The notes under the pieces: generated by a model
What the model was told of the DNA's origin: nothing
The model's input: only the letters and a program-made list of their open reading frames with translations
Database searches by the model: none
Source of the DNA: Mercurialis annua
Lineage: Eukaryota; Streptophyta; Magnoliopsida; Malpighiales; Euphorbiaceae
DNA length: 64,000 nt
Direction of reading: 5' to 3'
NCBI RefSeq assembly: GCF_937616625.2
Contig: NC_065571.1
Coordinates: 8,372,501 to 8,436,500, forward strand
Program-made: the position numbers and the translations under genes
Shown: positions 11,699-21,938 of the stretch, in pieces
Layout of the letters: the number at the start of each line of letters is the position of its first letter
Position numbering within the stretch: the stretch's first letter is position 1

Positions 11699-11989
11699 GA
11701 CATGACGCATCTTATTTGTTGTGCCCATTATAAATTATTTCCAAATTTAAACTTTCTTTTGTTTGTTCCTTTTTTGTTCTTCAGCTTTTTTTATTTCTTT
11801 TTTTTCTTTATTAATTAAAATATTACACATTATTAAATAAATTAAACGTCTTCTTTTCATTTATTTCAGTATTATCAAATATTTTCTAATTTAAAAATAT
11901 ATACTACTATTTAAATGTTTATTATATTAATAGCATATTCAATTTTTTTTTGATGAATAGCATATTCAAAAATTATATGAACTAAATAA

Positions 11990-13345
11990 AAAATCACAGT
12001 ATCACATTATCATATGATTATCACAGTTTCATCTTAGTATGTAATCATCAGTGTATATGATATTGCATTGTCATCTTATTATCATGTCATTACTAATATC
12101 GTATATTGCTGATTATTATATGATAATATGATGATACTGCTGGATAATATAAGACAAAATCACATTAGCACCTTATCATATGATTATCACGGTATCACCT
12201 TATCATATGATTATCACGGTATCACCTTATCATATGATTGTCACAACTTCATCTTACCATGTAATTATCAGTGTATTATATTGCATTGGCATCTTATTAT
12301 CATATCATTATCAGTACAATCTGTAGCAAATTATTATATGATAATGTGATGATACTGCTGGATAATATTAGACAAAATCACAATATCATATTATCATATG
12401 ATTATCATAGTATTACATTATCATATAATTATCATAGTTTCAACTTATCATATAATTATCAATGTATCATATTGCATTGTCATCTTATTGTCATGCCATT
12501 ATTAGTATCGTATGTAGCAGATTATAATCATCTCGTTATAAAAAATTTCCCATAATTTTTTTCATGCAGGTATCATATATATTATCATACTATTATCAAT
12601 AAGAACCTTATCATATTATTATCTTCACATTATCTCTCGTTATCATAATTTTTATGTATTTTTTCCATATAGCTATCATATTATCATACTATTATCATAA
12701 ATGTATTATTTAATTATCATCTGGTTATCACTGATATCATTAATTTTTTTATAATTATATTTTCACGTACGTTATCATCCAATTATCACAACCTTATCAT
12801 ACTTCATTATCATCTAGTATCATATTATCATATAATTATCACAGTGTTATATTATCATATGATTATCAAAGTTTCAACTTATCATATAATTATCAATATA
12901 TCATATTGCATTGTCATCTTATTATCATGTCATTATTAGTATCGTATGTGGCAGATTATTATCATCTCATTATCATAATTTTTTTTGTAATTTTTTTCCA
13001 TGCATGTATCATATTATCATACTATTATCATTTTATTATTAATAAGAACCTTATCATACTATTATCTTCACATTATCATCTCGTTATCACAATTTTTATA
13101 TATTTTTTTCCATATATCATATTATCATACTATTATCATAACTACAATATTTAATTATCATTTGGTTATCACCGGTATCATGAATTTTTTTGTAATTTTA
13201 TTTTCACGTACGTTATCATCCATGATAATGTAGTGATAGTCATATGATAATCAGACGTTTTTTTTATAAAAAAAATAATTTTCTCTTCAGTTTTATGATA
13301 ATGATATGATAATGCCGTGATAATTATATGATAATCAGATGCTGT
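11990..13345. repeat. Degenerate tandem array of ttatcatatgattatcac units
   Basis: Dozens of 16-24 bp units built on 'ttatcatatgattatca' run in one orientation from about 12000 to 13160. Longer higher-order blocks repeat: a segment containing 'tgatactgctggataatat.agacaaaatcaca' occurs at about 12131 and 12351, and one containing 'gcattgtcatcttatt' occurs near 12074, 12475 and 12910. From about 13215 to 13345 the same units appear inverted (gataatcatatgataatcag). The plus-strand frames rich in S-Y-D-Y-H here are artefacts of the array. Confidence 0.85.
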
Positions 13346-13895
13346 TTTTTTGCAGAAAATTGTTTTTTTTTTTTGCAAAAAATTAATTTTTTCATCATAA
13401 CATCGTTTATTATGCATATTTTTAGATTTAAAGTTGAAAAAATTCAAGAGTAATTTATTTACATCTGAAAGTTAAAATAAATCGTATTTATCACCACAAA
13501 TTAAGGAAAAATTGCTAAAATCAAACATGAAAGGACGGCGGAGCGACAGAGGAGCGATGAAGAAAAAAAAAATAGAGAAGAAAAGAAGAAATAAAATTGA
13601 AGAAGAAGAAAAAAATGGCGAAAAAAAGAACCAGTAAATAAGAAGAAGAAGAAAGGGAGAAGAAAAAGAGGAAAAGAAAGAAAGAGAGAAAAAAAAAATG
13701 ACAGATGTCACTTAGAGTAGAATAAATATGATTAAAATACAATAATAATAATAAGTAGGTATAATTATAATATAAACATGTCTTAGAATAAAAAAATAAA
13801 TATATTAAAAAAGTGAGGTATTTTCTCTATCTTTTTCTTATTAAGGTAGGAAATCATATTATTTTCAAAAAGAGAGTATTTTTCCTAATTTTCTC

Positions 13896-14190
13896 TAGAA
13901 AAAATTACTAAACTATCACTCTCACCAAAATTATTACTTTTAATAAGTTTTAAAGATTTATAATTTCGATTCTCATATTTTATTCTTATTTACCTGAAAT
14001 AAATAAGATAGTATTTAATACTCCAAATTCAGAAGACAAAAAATAAATTCTTAAATTATAAAAATAACAATTTCAACCTAAAGATAACAGCAATTTTTTC
14101 AAAATAAAATAACATGATATAGGTAAAATGTGACTAAACCAACAAACCTATCACATTTTACAAATTTGCCCCTCGTTAAACCCTAAAAAA
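13896..14190 (-). other. 3' flank of the cold-shock protein gene
   Basis: A/T-rich sequence downstream of the minus-strand gene that ends at 14191, containing its 3' UTR. No discrete feature is recognised. Confidence 0.4.
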
Positions 14191-14799
14191 CTAACGCCCA
14201 CTGTTAGGGCAATCCCTGGCAAAATGACCAGATCCGCCACAGCCATAGCAGCTCATGCCGCCTCCACCACCACCACCTCCACTGCTATATCTCCCGCCAC
14301 CGCCGCCGCCTCCTTGAGAACAATCCCTAGCAGTATGACCTGGCTGACCACAAGAATAACATCCACCACCACGGCCTCCGCCTCCACCACCACCCCCATA
14401 TCCACCTCCATAGCCACCTCCAGAACCTCCATATCCGCCGCTGGATCTCCCTCGGCCACCACCGCCACCATAACCACCACCGCCACCATATCCACCTCCA
14501 CCTCCATAGCCACCATCTCCATATCCACCAGAGCTACGACCCCCTCTACCGCCTCCTCGACCGCCCTGAACAGCGCTACCGTCGGGGCCGGTGACATCAG
14601 CAGCCTTACTACGGCCATCATCGGACTGTTCGATGTGATACTCGACATCTTCGCCCTCGCCGAGGCTGCGGAAGCCGTCGCTTCGGATGGAAGACTGGTG
14701 GACGAAGAGATCTTCGCTGCCGTCGTCCGGCGTTATAAAGCCGAAGCCCTTTTGGTCATTGTACCACTTCACCTTGCCTGTCTTCTTTTGGCCACTCAT
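14191..14799 (-). CDS. Cold-shock-domain glycine-rich RNA-binding protein with two zinc knuckles
   Basis: An intronless frame of 202 residues. Residues 7-75 are a cold-shock domain with RNP1 (KGFGFI, 17-22) and RNP2 (LFVHQ, 31-35). Then follows a glycine-rich region of GGYGGGG and RGG-like repeats, a CCHC knuckle [14 protein letters not shown] (about 147-160), more Gly, and a second knuckle [14 protein letters not shown] (184-197). This order and length match the plant CSP2/CSP4 (GRP2) type. These bind single-stranded RNA/DNA, melt RNA secondary structure and accumulate in nucleus and cytoplasm during cold and in growing tissue. All aromatic RNA-contact residues of the CSD appear present. The GGN-rich codons give two shadow frames over the same DNA, a 193-codon plus-strand frame and a 131-codon minus-strand frame, neither with a domain. 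Confidence 0.95.
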   Translation of the reverse strand: MSGQKKTGKVKWYNDQKGFGFITPDDGSEDLFVHQSSIRSDGFRSLGEGEDVEYHIEQSDDGRSKAADVTGPDGSAVQGGRGGGRGGRSSGGYGDGGYGGGGGYGGGGGYGGGGGRGRSSGGYGGSGGGYGGGYGGGGGGGGRGGGCYSCGQPGHTARDCSQGGGGGGGRYSSGGGGGGGGMSCYGCGGSGHFARDCPNSGR

Positions 14800-14900
14800 C
14801 TTTGAAACCCTAAAAAATGTGAATCTGAAAAATATGAAAAGAAAAGTGAGAGTGAGGTGGTTATATACCGGACTCTGTAGTTGAATAGGGTTTGAACTTT
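14800..14900 (-). promoter_or_regulatory. Core promoter and leader of the cold-shock protein gene
   Basis: On the minus strand, upstream of the ATG at 14799, there is a TATATAAC box (about 14861-14868). Further up lies AAACCCTA (about 14884-14891), the telo-box word often found near translation and growth-related plant genes. A second copy of the word, in the other orientation, lies in the leader immediately before the ATG (about 14807-14814). Spacing is typical for a short-leader TATA promoter. Function is inferred from motif resemblance. Confidence 0.5.
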
Positions 14901-15007
14901 ATATTTAATCCAATTTCTTGGAACGCTGGCCTGCCTTTTCCTTTTTATAATTCTTTTTACTTTTTAATTAATCAAATAACACTAATTTTGATTTTATTTA
15001 TTTATTT

Positions 15008-15285
15008 ACAACTCTCGTCTCAATAAAATTGTCCACTTTTTTTTATCATACAGTGTAAAAAAACAATCATTATTTATAAATTTTGTAAAAAAAAATTATC
15101 TTTCTTGTTATACCGTTATTTAATATATGGTCCACTTTCAGTTTATCCAATAATATATTTTAAATAGGGGTAATATAGAAAATTTAGTGTAAAAGTTAAT
15201 TACTTTAAAAGTGAACAAATATTTTGGGACAAAAATATTTTTCAAAATAGACAACTCTATTGACATGGAGGGAATAGTAATATAT
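15008..15285. mobile_element. Decayed Stowaway-like MITE
   Basis: The left end (ctcgtctcaataaaattgtccac) and the reverse complement of the right end (attccctccatgtcaatagagttgtctat) both resemble the CTCCCTCCGTCCCAATA...GTCCA terminus of Stowaway elements. Several substitutions and the lost TA flanks mark it as old. Confidence 0.5.
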
Positions 15286-15609
15286 TTTTTTCCAATTTTA
15301 AAAAGTAAAAAAAACTGAAAAATGGAAAATCCAATATAAATAAAAAATACAAATTAAATTTATTAAGTTATTATATCTCATAAAAATAAATTTTTTATTT
15401 ATAATAATATCAAAAATTAATTTAACAATTGAACTAAAATTCATTGTTTTATTTAATTAATTAATATTAAAAATAAATAAATAATCTACAATGTAAGTGA
15501 AAATAAAATTTAAAACTATTCCGTTTGATTACAAATAAAAAATAACACCACAAATTATATAGTATGTGAGAGATATCAAAATAATTAATATTTATTTTAG
15601 ATTTATATA

Positions 15610-15906
15610 CTCCCTCCGTCCCACTCTAATTGACAAAATATGGAGTTTTTGGTGTCCCATTCTAATTGACAAAACTAACATAACTATAATTTTATTCTTT
15701 AATTTTCCATCTTTACCCTCATTTAAAACCATGTCTTTTATGGAAAATGGTGAGTATTTAATGAAAATTTGACTAATATATACTAATAGCATTAATTAGC
15801 TCTATTATCAATAGAAGGGTATATAAATAATTTTCTATGTCATTTATTAACTTGTCTTGGTTATTGAAATATAGTTATTTTGTCAATTAGAGTGGGACGG
15901 AGGGAG
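15610..15906. mobile_element. Stowaway (Tc1/mariner) MITE, well preserved
   Basis: Termini ctccctccgtcccact and agtgggacggagggag are perfect inverted repeats flanked by TA on both sides (15608-15609 and 15907-15908), the Stowaway signature. The arms continue imperfectly (tctaattgacaaa and ttttgtcaattag). It is 297 bp with no coding capacity; the two opposite 66-68 codon frames inside are chance. Confidence 0.92.
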
Positions 15907-16474
15907 TATAAGTAATGGTATGATTTTAAAAAAGTGATATCTATTTTGGATTAATTTTTTCAATAAAAATTTATTTTACCCCTTAAAAAAATATCAAATA
16001 AGGACGAACTCATAATTTTGGATTTGTTACCTTTATGGTTTTTGACATAAAAATGCCCGTTGGACTTAGGAAATTCTGTTTGCATACCTATTAGAAAATT
16101 TATTCCAATTTAGTATTTGGTTTACCGAATCCGCAATGCTATATTGCGGATTCAACACCAATCCAAAATATAGCACTGCGGATTGGTTAATTATTCCGAA
16201 CACCAATGATTGGGGAGACACATTGATGAGATAATTTTCAATGATTGGGGCAATAATTCTTACTGTACATAATTTAAAAAATATAACATTTAGCGTTTAA
16301 CTTCTATTTTAAAATAATTGATATGTTTTAGGAATTATTATAAATAATAATGAAAATAATGTACATTGAAAATTTGAATACAAATGTCACAGTATTAATA
16401 CATAAACAACAATATCCAAACCACTTCTGCTATCTATCGAGTGTTATTTCGCATTTGAAGCCTCAAATCATAAC

Positions 16475-17402
16475 TCAGGTCCCGTCGTCGGTGTCACATG
16501 CTTTCAGTAAATGTGCGATATTGTCTATCACCCGGAGGGCCCTCATCGTCGTCATTGTCTTCATCCTGGGCTGGCTGCTCAACATCTGTACCTGGTGTGA
16601 CGCGCAACCACCATTTGCAGATTTCATTGTGCTACAAACCAGCATAATTGTTGAGTTGGTAGTCCTGTGACTCTTGTGCTCCCTTCCCATAGCCATTGAA
16701 TAAGTCGTCACACACGCCTGAACAACATCACGGTTTAGGAAGATCATCACAACTTCGAACTCCATCTTAGGATTCCGCACAATGTTATGATCAGCCTCCG
16801 GGAAAATGTTAAATTCGTCAACATGCACCCGTCTAACGTGCTCAAGGAGTTGTGACTGATACCGTGTATTTTCTCCCAAATCTACACGTCCAACGTGCTC
16901 AGGGAGTTGCGACTGGTACCGTGTATTATCTTCACCGATGTCGATGTCTCCGACATCCTTTTCGTCGCTCTCATATAAATCTTATTCTTCCTTTTCGTCA
17001 CTACTCTTCTCCAACCTGTTAGAATCACTTTAAACCAACTCGTCCAGTGAAATGTCATTACGAACCACAATCCGATACTCCAAGTAAAATTCCAAAACAT
17101 CTAGAGCCGGGAACCTCATAGCCTCGTTTAGAATTTCAAATAGGTGCTCATTGTTCTCTACGGGAGACAACGAATAGGACCGTATTAGGCCGCTTCGAAT
17201 CTTGGAAGCCGGAAGTAGATTTTTGTAATTTCCACTTCGGAGTCTGTAAAACTTCCCTTCTACATATATTCTCTAGTTTGAAATTTATTCTCTCACTAAG
17301 TGCCATATTCACTCGGCGACCGTCATGATATTCTACTCCACACGGGTATCTTACTATACGGCCATCGCACCATATCAGAAAAAATAGGTTTATGGTCGTC
17401 AT
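16475..17402 (-). pseudogene. N-terminal fragment of a MULE transposase-like protein
   Basis: Three minus-strand frames in succession look like one broken coding region. It starts at about 17402 with MTTINLFFLIWCDGRIVRY. It then shifts through a segment reading NNEHLFEILNEAMRF and ends with an acidic region and FNIFPEADHNIV..FLNRDVVQACVTTYSM. This arrangement, a variable N-terminal region followed by an acidic linker and a 'V..A...Y' segment, resembles plant MuDR-type transposases before the catalytic core. Stops and shifts occur between 16880 and 17150. It lies inside the MULE termini, which supports the call; the similarity was judged by eye. Confidence 0.5.
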
Positions 17403-18009
17403 TGCTAGAGGATTAGCAAAAGCAAATATATCACCGTTGTTCTAATTATGTGATTATCAAATTTATAGCTTTTTTACCAATTCAAATTACATGTCAATTT
17501 GTTTCTAATAATTTTTATTAAATATTTGTAAAATACTAAAAAAATTAACGATACCATAGTAACATTAAATGAATTAACCATTTATATTGTGAAAATATTT
17601 TTAATAAATTATAATATTTCAATTAACGATAGTAATCCATATCATTTTACTAACAATAAAATTATTTCAAATTATAATTACAAAAAAAATTAAATGAATT
17701 AATTATTTATATTTTTCAAAAAAAATTAACACAAATATTTTTCTAAATTGTAATTAATAATTAAAATTCTATCGTTCATCTACGTTATAATAATTCCTAA
17801 CATTTACTAACAACGAAATTATTTAAACATATAATAACTAAAAAAATTAAACGAACGCACTTCTTGCAGTCCTAAAAAAAATAGTACCGCTTTGAAAATA
17901 AAGGCGGTTAAGCTTCGAAATATAACACCTTGTAAAATGTTTCCGTTTAACTCCGAAAAAAACGCTCGTTCAACATATATGTGGAGGGGGGGGTATCAAA
18001 GATTATAAA

Positions 18010-18748
18010 GGGTTTTGCTATTCGCCGCCCCTTTTTACTTAGCACCGCACAGGCGAAAGACATTTTTACCCCTTTAGCAAAATTTCAAAAAAAAAAGTTC
18101 TCTCAACTCATTCGAACACACTCGAACAACTACGTAAAAAGTTGAGTAAAATGACGGATAACGAGTATAATTCGTCGGAAAACGAGTACCGACAATCGGA
18201 AACAATATGTTCCGGCTTTTTCGAGATAAAAAATAATTTTTAATTTTTTTTTTCTGTTTTTCCGGCGTCCCCTCCGCCTGAAAAGGGGACGTCCGGCGTC
18301 CCTTCCAGAGGAGAGGACGCCGGAAAGCGGCGTCCCCTCCTCTAGAGAGGACGTGGATTTTCCACGTCCTCTCCTGAAGAGGGGACGAACGATCGTCCCC
18401 TCTTCAGGAGAGGACGTGGGAATCCACGTCCTCTCCAGAGGAGGGGACGCCGCTTTCCGGCGTCCTCTCCTCTGGAGGGGACGTGAAATGTAAACGTCCC
18501 TCCTTAAAAAAATTATTTATTTCGAGTTTTTTTAAAAAAAAATATTTATCGGGGGTTGTTTCCGAACGTCGATACTCGTTATCCGATGAATTGTACTCGT
18601 TGTTCGTCATTTTAATCGATTTTTTACGTATTTGTTCGAATGTATTCGAATGAGTTGAGAGAACTTTTTTTTCAAAATTTTGCTAAAAGGGCAGAAATGT
18701 CTTTTGCCTGTGCGGTGGTAAATAAAACCGGGCGGTGTTTAGCAATCC
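18010..18748. mobile_element. Near-perfect 739 bp hairpin (foldback) element
   Basis: Termini gggttttgctattcgccgcc and ggcggtgtttagcaatcc are inverted. The element is bracketed by an identical 10 bp agattataaa at 18000-18009 and 18749-18758. The two arms, about 365 bp each, pair almost to the centre. The middle is GC-rich, made of gtcccctcctc / gaggggacg blocks, and closes around ggacgaacgatcgtcc near 18388-18403. Each arm also carries an ATG-led frame of similar sequence (MT.NEYNSS.NEYR), which explains the 68-codon minus-strand frame there. It is inserted in the older MULE. The 9-10 bp duplication suggests Mutator mobilisation. Confidence 0.85.
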
Positions 18749-18903
18749 AGATTATAAAATGCTTTAAATGGTGCCCATTCCGCAATACAGCATCGCAGAA
18801 TGGGTGGGTTCATGCATAAAACTAGAATAAAATTTTCAATAGGCAAAAAAACGAAATTTCCTAAGCCTAATAGACACTCTTATATCAAAAACCCTACTTG
18901 TAT

Positions 18904-19453
18904 TACATAATTTATAAGAATTTTTTTTGTCGAATTTTTTTCGAGTGGAAGGAAGTCCAATTTAAACTGGATACAATTAAAAGTGAATTGTATAAATTTG
19001 GACAGAATTAGTAAATTTACAAAGTAAGGAATAATTGAAAAACGGATAAAAATGGATGTTTTTCAGATATTTTGCCTAATTTTTTTTATTTCTCCGCCAT
19101 TGTGCATAAACTAAAAAACATACTTTAGAAATAAAAAAAAGACTTTACATTAATGAGTACTGACCATCACTTAGATATTTTGAGTACTCTTTTTCTAAAC
19201 TTTATTAGAATATAGAGATATTTTGAGTCTGATACTCTAATTTGCCATACGACAATAACATTTATTTAGACGCGAGTTTATCACTTTTACGGAAAATATA
19301 ACGAATGAGCTTTTGTTTAATTACGGCTCATTACAGCTACAATGTATTACTCCAAACAATGTCATAAAGGAGAATTGAAAAGAAAAAAAATCTTCAAACT
19401 CCTCTGGACAAAATTTAAATTATTCAAGTGACTAACATTAATCAATTCAAACC
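18904..19453. other. 3' flank of the DUF761-like gene
   Basis: A/T-rich DNA between the MULE and the minus-strand gene ending at 19454. It should include that gene's 3' UTR. No repeat or RNA gene is seen. Confidence 0.4.
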
Positions 19454-19855
19454 CTAATGTTCGTAAACACGGACCCATGTTTGAACATAATTTTCATCGG
19501 AAATCTGCCGTTCAAGTTTCCAAATTGCTTTCATTTTATCTATAAACTCTTCTGCATTTGCATCCACTCCACTCAAACATTCTGATGACTCATCTTTCAC
19601 ATCTTTAGTTTGGTCTTCCCGATGAGAACCGCCATTTTCGACCAAATTCCGAGCTGCTACATGGCGTTGTTGGTGATGATCGGAGTGGTTATAGCAGCGG
19701 CGGTTACGATGGTGGCAAAATCTAAAATTATTGATTTTATTTTCGGGTTTTAGAATAAAGTTTAGTTTCTTTTGAAAGGTGGAAATGAAAGCTTTCCATG
19801 TTTTAATATTAGAGAGTGGCAACTTTTTCTTGGGGCTAAAGCAAGACATGATCAT
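19454..19855 (-). CDS. Small DUF761-like (cotton-fibre expressed type) protein
   Basis: A single-exon frame of 133 residues. The N-terminus is basic with a hydrophobic/aromatic stretch (WKAFISTFQKKLNFIL), the middle is His/Arg-rich (CHHRNRRCYNHSDHHQQRH), and the C-terminal part has VDANAEEFIDKMKAIWKLER. That segment resembles the conserved motif of DUF761 proteins (VD..A.EFI..F...I.LQ). These are plant-specific, short, and of unknown biochemical function. The match to the motif is clear in spacing but not exact. The start Met is the first in frame, with a second Met two codons later. No partner gene adjoins. Confidence 0.7.
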   Translation of the reverse strand: MIMSCFSPKKKLPLSNIKTWKAFISTFQKKLNFILKPENKINNFRFCHHRNRRCYNHSDHHQQRHVAARNLVENGGSHREDQTKDVKDESSECLSGVDANAEEFIDKMKAIWKLERQISDENYVQTWVRVYEH

Positions 19856-21057
19856 TCACTTCTTACTCATAGATTTTTGGATTGATTTATAGACTAAAAT
19901 TCCCAAATAATTTATGCTATGATTTTTTAATTAGAATCAAGTGATATTTATTGTTGGGGATTTAATTTAATTTAGTTTAGAGTATTAATGGAAATTATTA
20001 AGATTTATAAATACTTGTCTATATTTGTTATTCAGTTATGATAAAAATGAGATGATTGAGGACTTTGATTAATTTGTATATGGTAAATGGGGCTACACTT
20101 CATGCATGAATTCAAGAAATATGTGTACTTTCCTAAATTACAATATGCATTTTTATTATTAATCAATATATGTCTTTCTTTGGATTTTTTTCCTTAAACA
20201 GACAAATGTTAAAAGATTAAAATTTAAAGAAATGTTTAATGATTAAAATTTTATTCTATTCAAAGAGAAAATCAAAGAACTTGACAAAAAAACCTAGTTT
20301 GGTTAGGATTAGTTTTATTTTTGGACTGCCTAAACACAACATCTAGTGGGATTTTTTTAATTGCCTAATGGGAAGGTTTTGGGTACATAAATATAGTTGG
20401 CCAGTTGCGATTTTATTTTGCATTAATTTGGCCTCAAAATCCATAGTTTCCATGGGAGTTTAAACATGATGTAAAAGAAATAAGAATATGCTAGCCGATC
20501 TATATTAAATAATCTAAAACAAATGAAGAAAAAAAGAAATAAATCTATTATGTCCATGGAAATGAATTGCAACGAATGAAAAAAAAATTAACCTATTTAA
20601 GGCATATATGATTTTACTAATACACCAATGAATTATAATTCAAATGATATAAACGCTAGATAGAAATTTGCTAAATTGTGGGTTCGTTTCCTACCAAAAG
20701 CACCCTCCTTTCCAATTTTCAAAAAAAGCAAAATGTACTAATACGATTGTCTTGTTCAATACAAAATACATACTGAATATTGGTATTATCACACTTCTTT
20801 AAATTAAAAAAAAATAAAAAATTTATTTTTATTTATCAACACGAAATTCCTACACATAATAAATACAATAACCAATCATTAAATACCATATTGATTGATC
20901 ACATTTTAACTATAATTAATATGACATTTAATGATTGATTATCACATTTATTATTGCCATGTGTTACACAAATAGTGGAGGGTTTATAATCCTACATGAT
21001 AAATTTGATTCACACAATTTTTTTTCTTAGTTACAGAAAAAAAAATGCATGTACTTC
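19856..21057. other. AT-rich intergenic DNA
   Basis: This includes the promoter side of the DUF761-like gene (minus strand, immediately above 19855). No TATA box can be singled out from the A/T background. No repeat with readable ends was found. Confidence 0.4.
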
Positions 21058-21670
21058 ATACACCATTAATGCGATTAGGATAAATTTTCAATCCTTTTTT
21101 TAAGGTTAATATATTTTAAATTTGGTCCCTACACTTTAATATTCATTAAAAATAAAATTTTCAATCATTTTTTTTTTCAGTTTGGACAGTTTTAATATAT
21201 ATTTTTGACCGAATCTTATACCCATAAAAGTGAAAGTGAAAAGACTCGATATATGCAAATTGTAGTGAACATACTCAATTCAAAAAAATATGATACAATA
21301 AATCATTGTTTATATGAAAATGAGAGGATCCTAAAATCATACTACATTTTAACATCCCAATGGCCAATATGAACTTCTGTACTAAAAGGATCACTTACAT
21401 TCCATAAACTTTTAATCCATTTTTTAATATTTTTTTTAATCCTGTCCCTATACTTATATTCATTCAAAGTAAATTCCTCAATCATTTTTTTCAATCTGAC
21501 TTGACATTTTTTATACTTTTTGTGACCAAAATAAAATTAAAATTAAAAGTAAAGACTCGATGTATGCAAATTGTAGTGAACAGACTCAGTTTAAAAAAGT
21601 GTGATAATACATGAACCAAAGGTCGAATAAATAAAAAACTTGCAGTGAACAGACTCAATTCACTCACATT
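21058..21670. repeat. Imperfect direct duplication of about 300 bp
   Basis: Segments at about 21090-21310 and 21420-21615 share the same order of words: a T-rich stretch, 'tccctacact/tccctatact', 'attcattaaa/attcattcaa', 'tcaatcattttttt', a 'gacagtttt/gacattttt' region, and 'gactcgatatatgcaaattgtagtgaaca'. A third partial copy 'gcagtgaacagactcaattcact' lies near 21640. It is probably an old tandem duplication of intergenic DNA just downstream of the EHD gene. Confidence 0.65.
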
Positions 21671-21938
21671 CCATAAGTATTGGGAGAGATTCAGAAGGCT
21701 ATTTGAAAATAACTCACCCTAATAATTCCCAATCTCGCATTATTTTTCATCAACAAATCAAGAGCAAGGAGGATCGCTCACACATTTCTACATAGCACTT
21801 CGAGCCGTCGGACAACTCAAGAATCGATATACAGTTACATCATGACAAAGATAATTTGGTTTTCGGCTTCACAATACACCTACAATTATGTAATTGATCT
21901 AAATCATACCTCTATAAACTGCAAAATCAGTCCGTGTT

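Larger units (their letters stand above)
11458..13895. mobile_element. 2.4 kb inverted-repeat element with an internal ATCA-type tandem array
   Basis: The left end (gagagatttaggaa, then ataatatgatttta) and the inverted right end (gagaaaattaggaaaa, then ataatatgatttc) match over about 65 bp when one is reverse-complemented. This defines terminal inverted repeats enclosing everything between. Flanks taaaaaaaa and tagaaaaaa could be a degenerate 9 bp duplication. No transposase frame is found; the interior is microsatellite (11.6 kb), a large tandem array (about 12.0-13.3 kb) and purine-rich DNA. Best read as a non-autonomous Mutator-like element that has captured or grown a satellite. Confidence 0.55.
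16037..18894. mobile_element. Decayed Mutator-like element (MULE), about 2.9 kb
   Basis: The left terminus (ggtttttgacataaaaatgc, then ggacttaggaaatt) and the inverted right terminus (gggtttttgatataagagtg, then gcttaggaaattt) are imperfect inverted repeats of about 130 bp. Both arms include a sub-terminal dyad around 'ccgcaat.c.atattgcgg'. Flanks tacctttat (16028-16036) and tacttgtat (18895-18903) agree at 7 of 9 positions, consistent with an old 9 bp duplication. Inside are a broken MULE-type protein region (16475-17402, -) and a nested hairpin element (18010-18748). The catalytic transposase domain is not found, so it is a deletion derivative. Confidence 0.7.

Noticed and set aside
12000..13340. 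Possible CRISPR-like or regulatory array because of regular repeats
   Set aside because: Units are directly adjacent, degenerate, and without unique spacers; plant context. It is a tandem satellite-type array.
13472..13742. Two minus-strand hydrophobic S/F-rich frames
   Set aside because: They come from a purine-rich (gaagaagaaa) simple-sequence stretch read on the opposite strand.
18404..18610. 68-codon minus-strand frame in the hairpin element
   Set aside because: It crosses arm sequence repeated on the other side and has no domain; most likely a captured fragment, not a gene.
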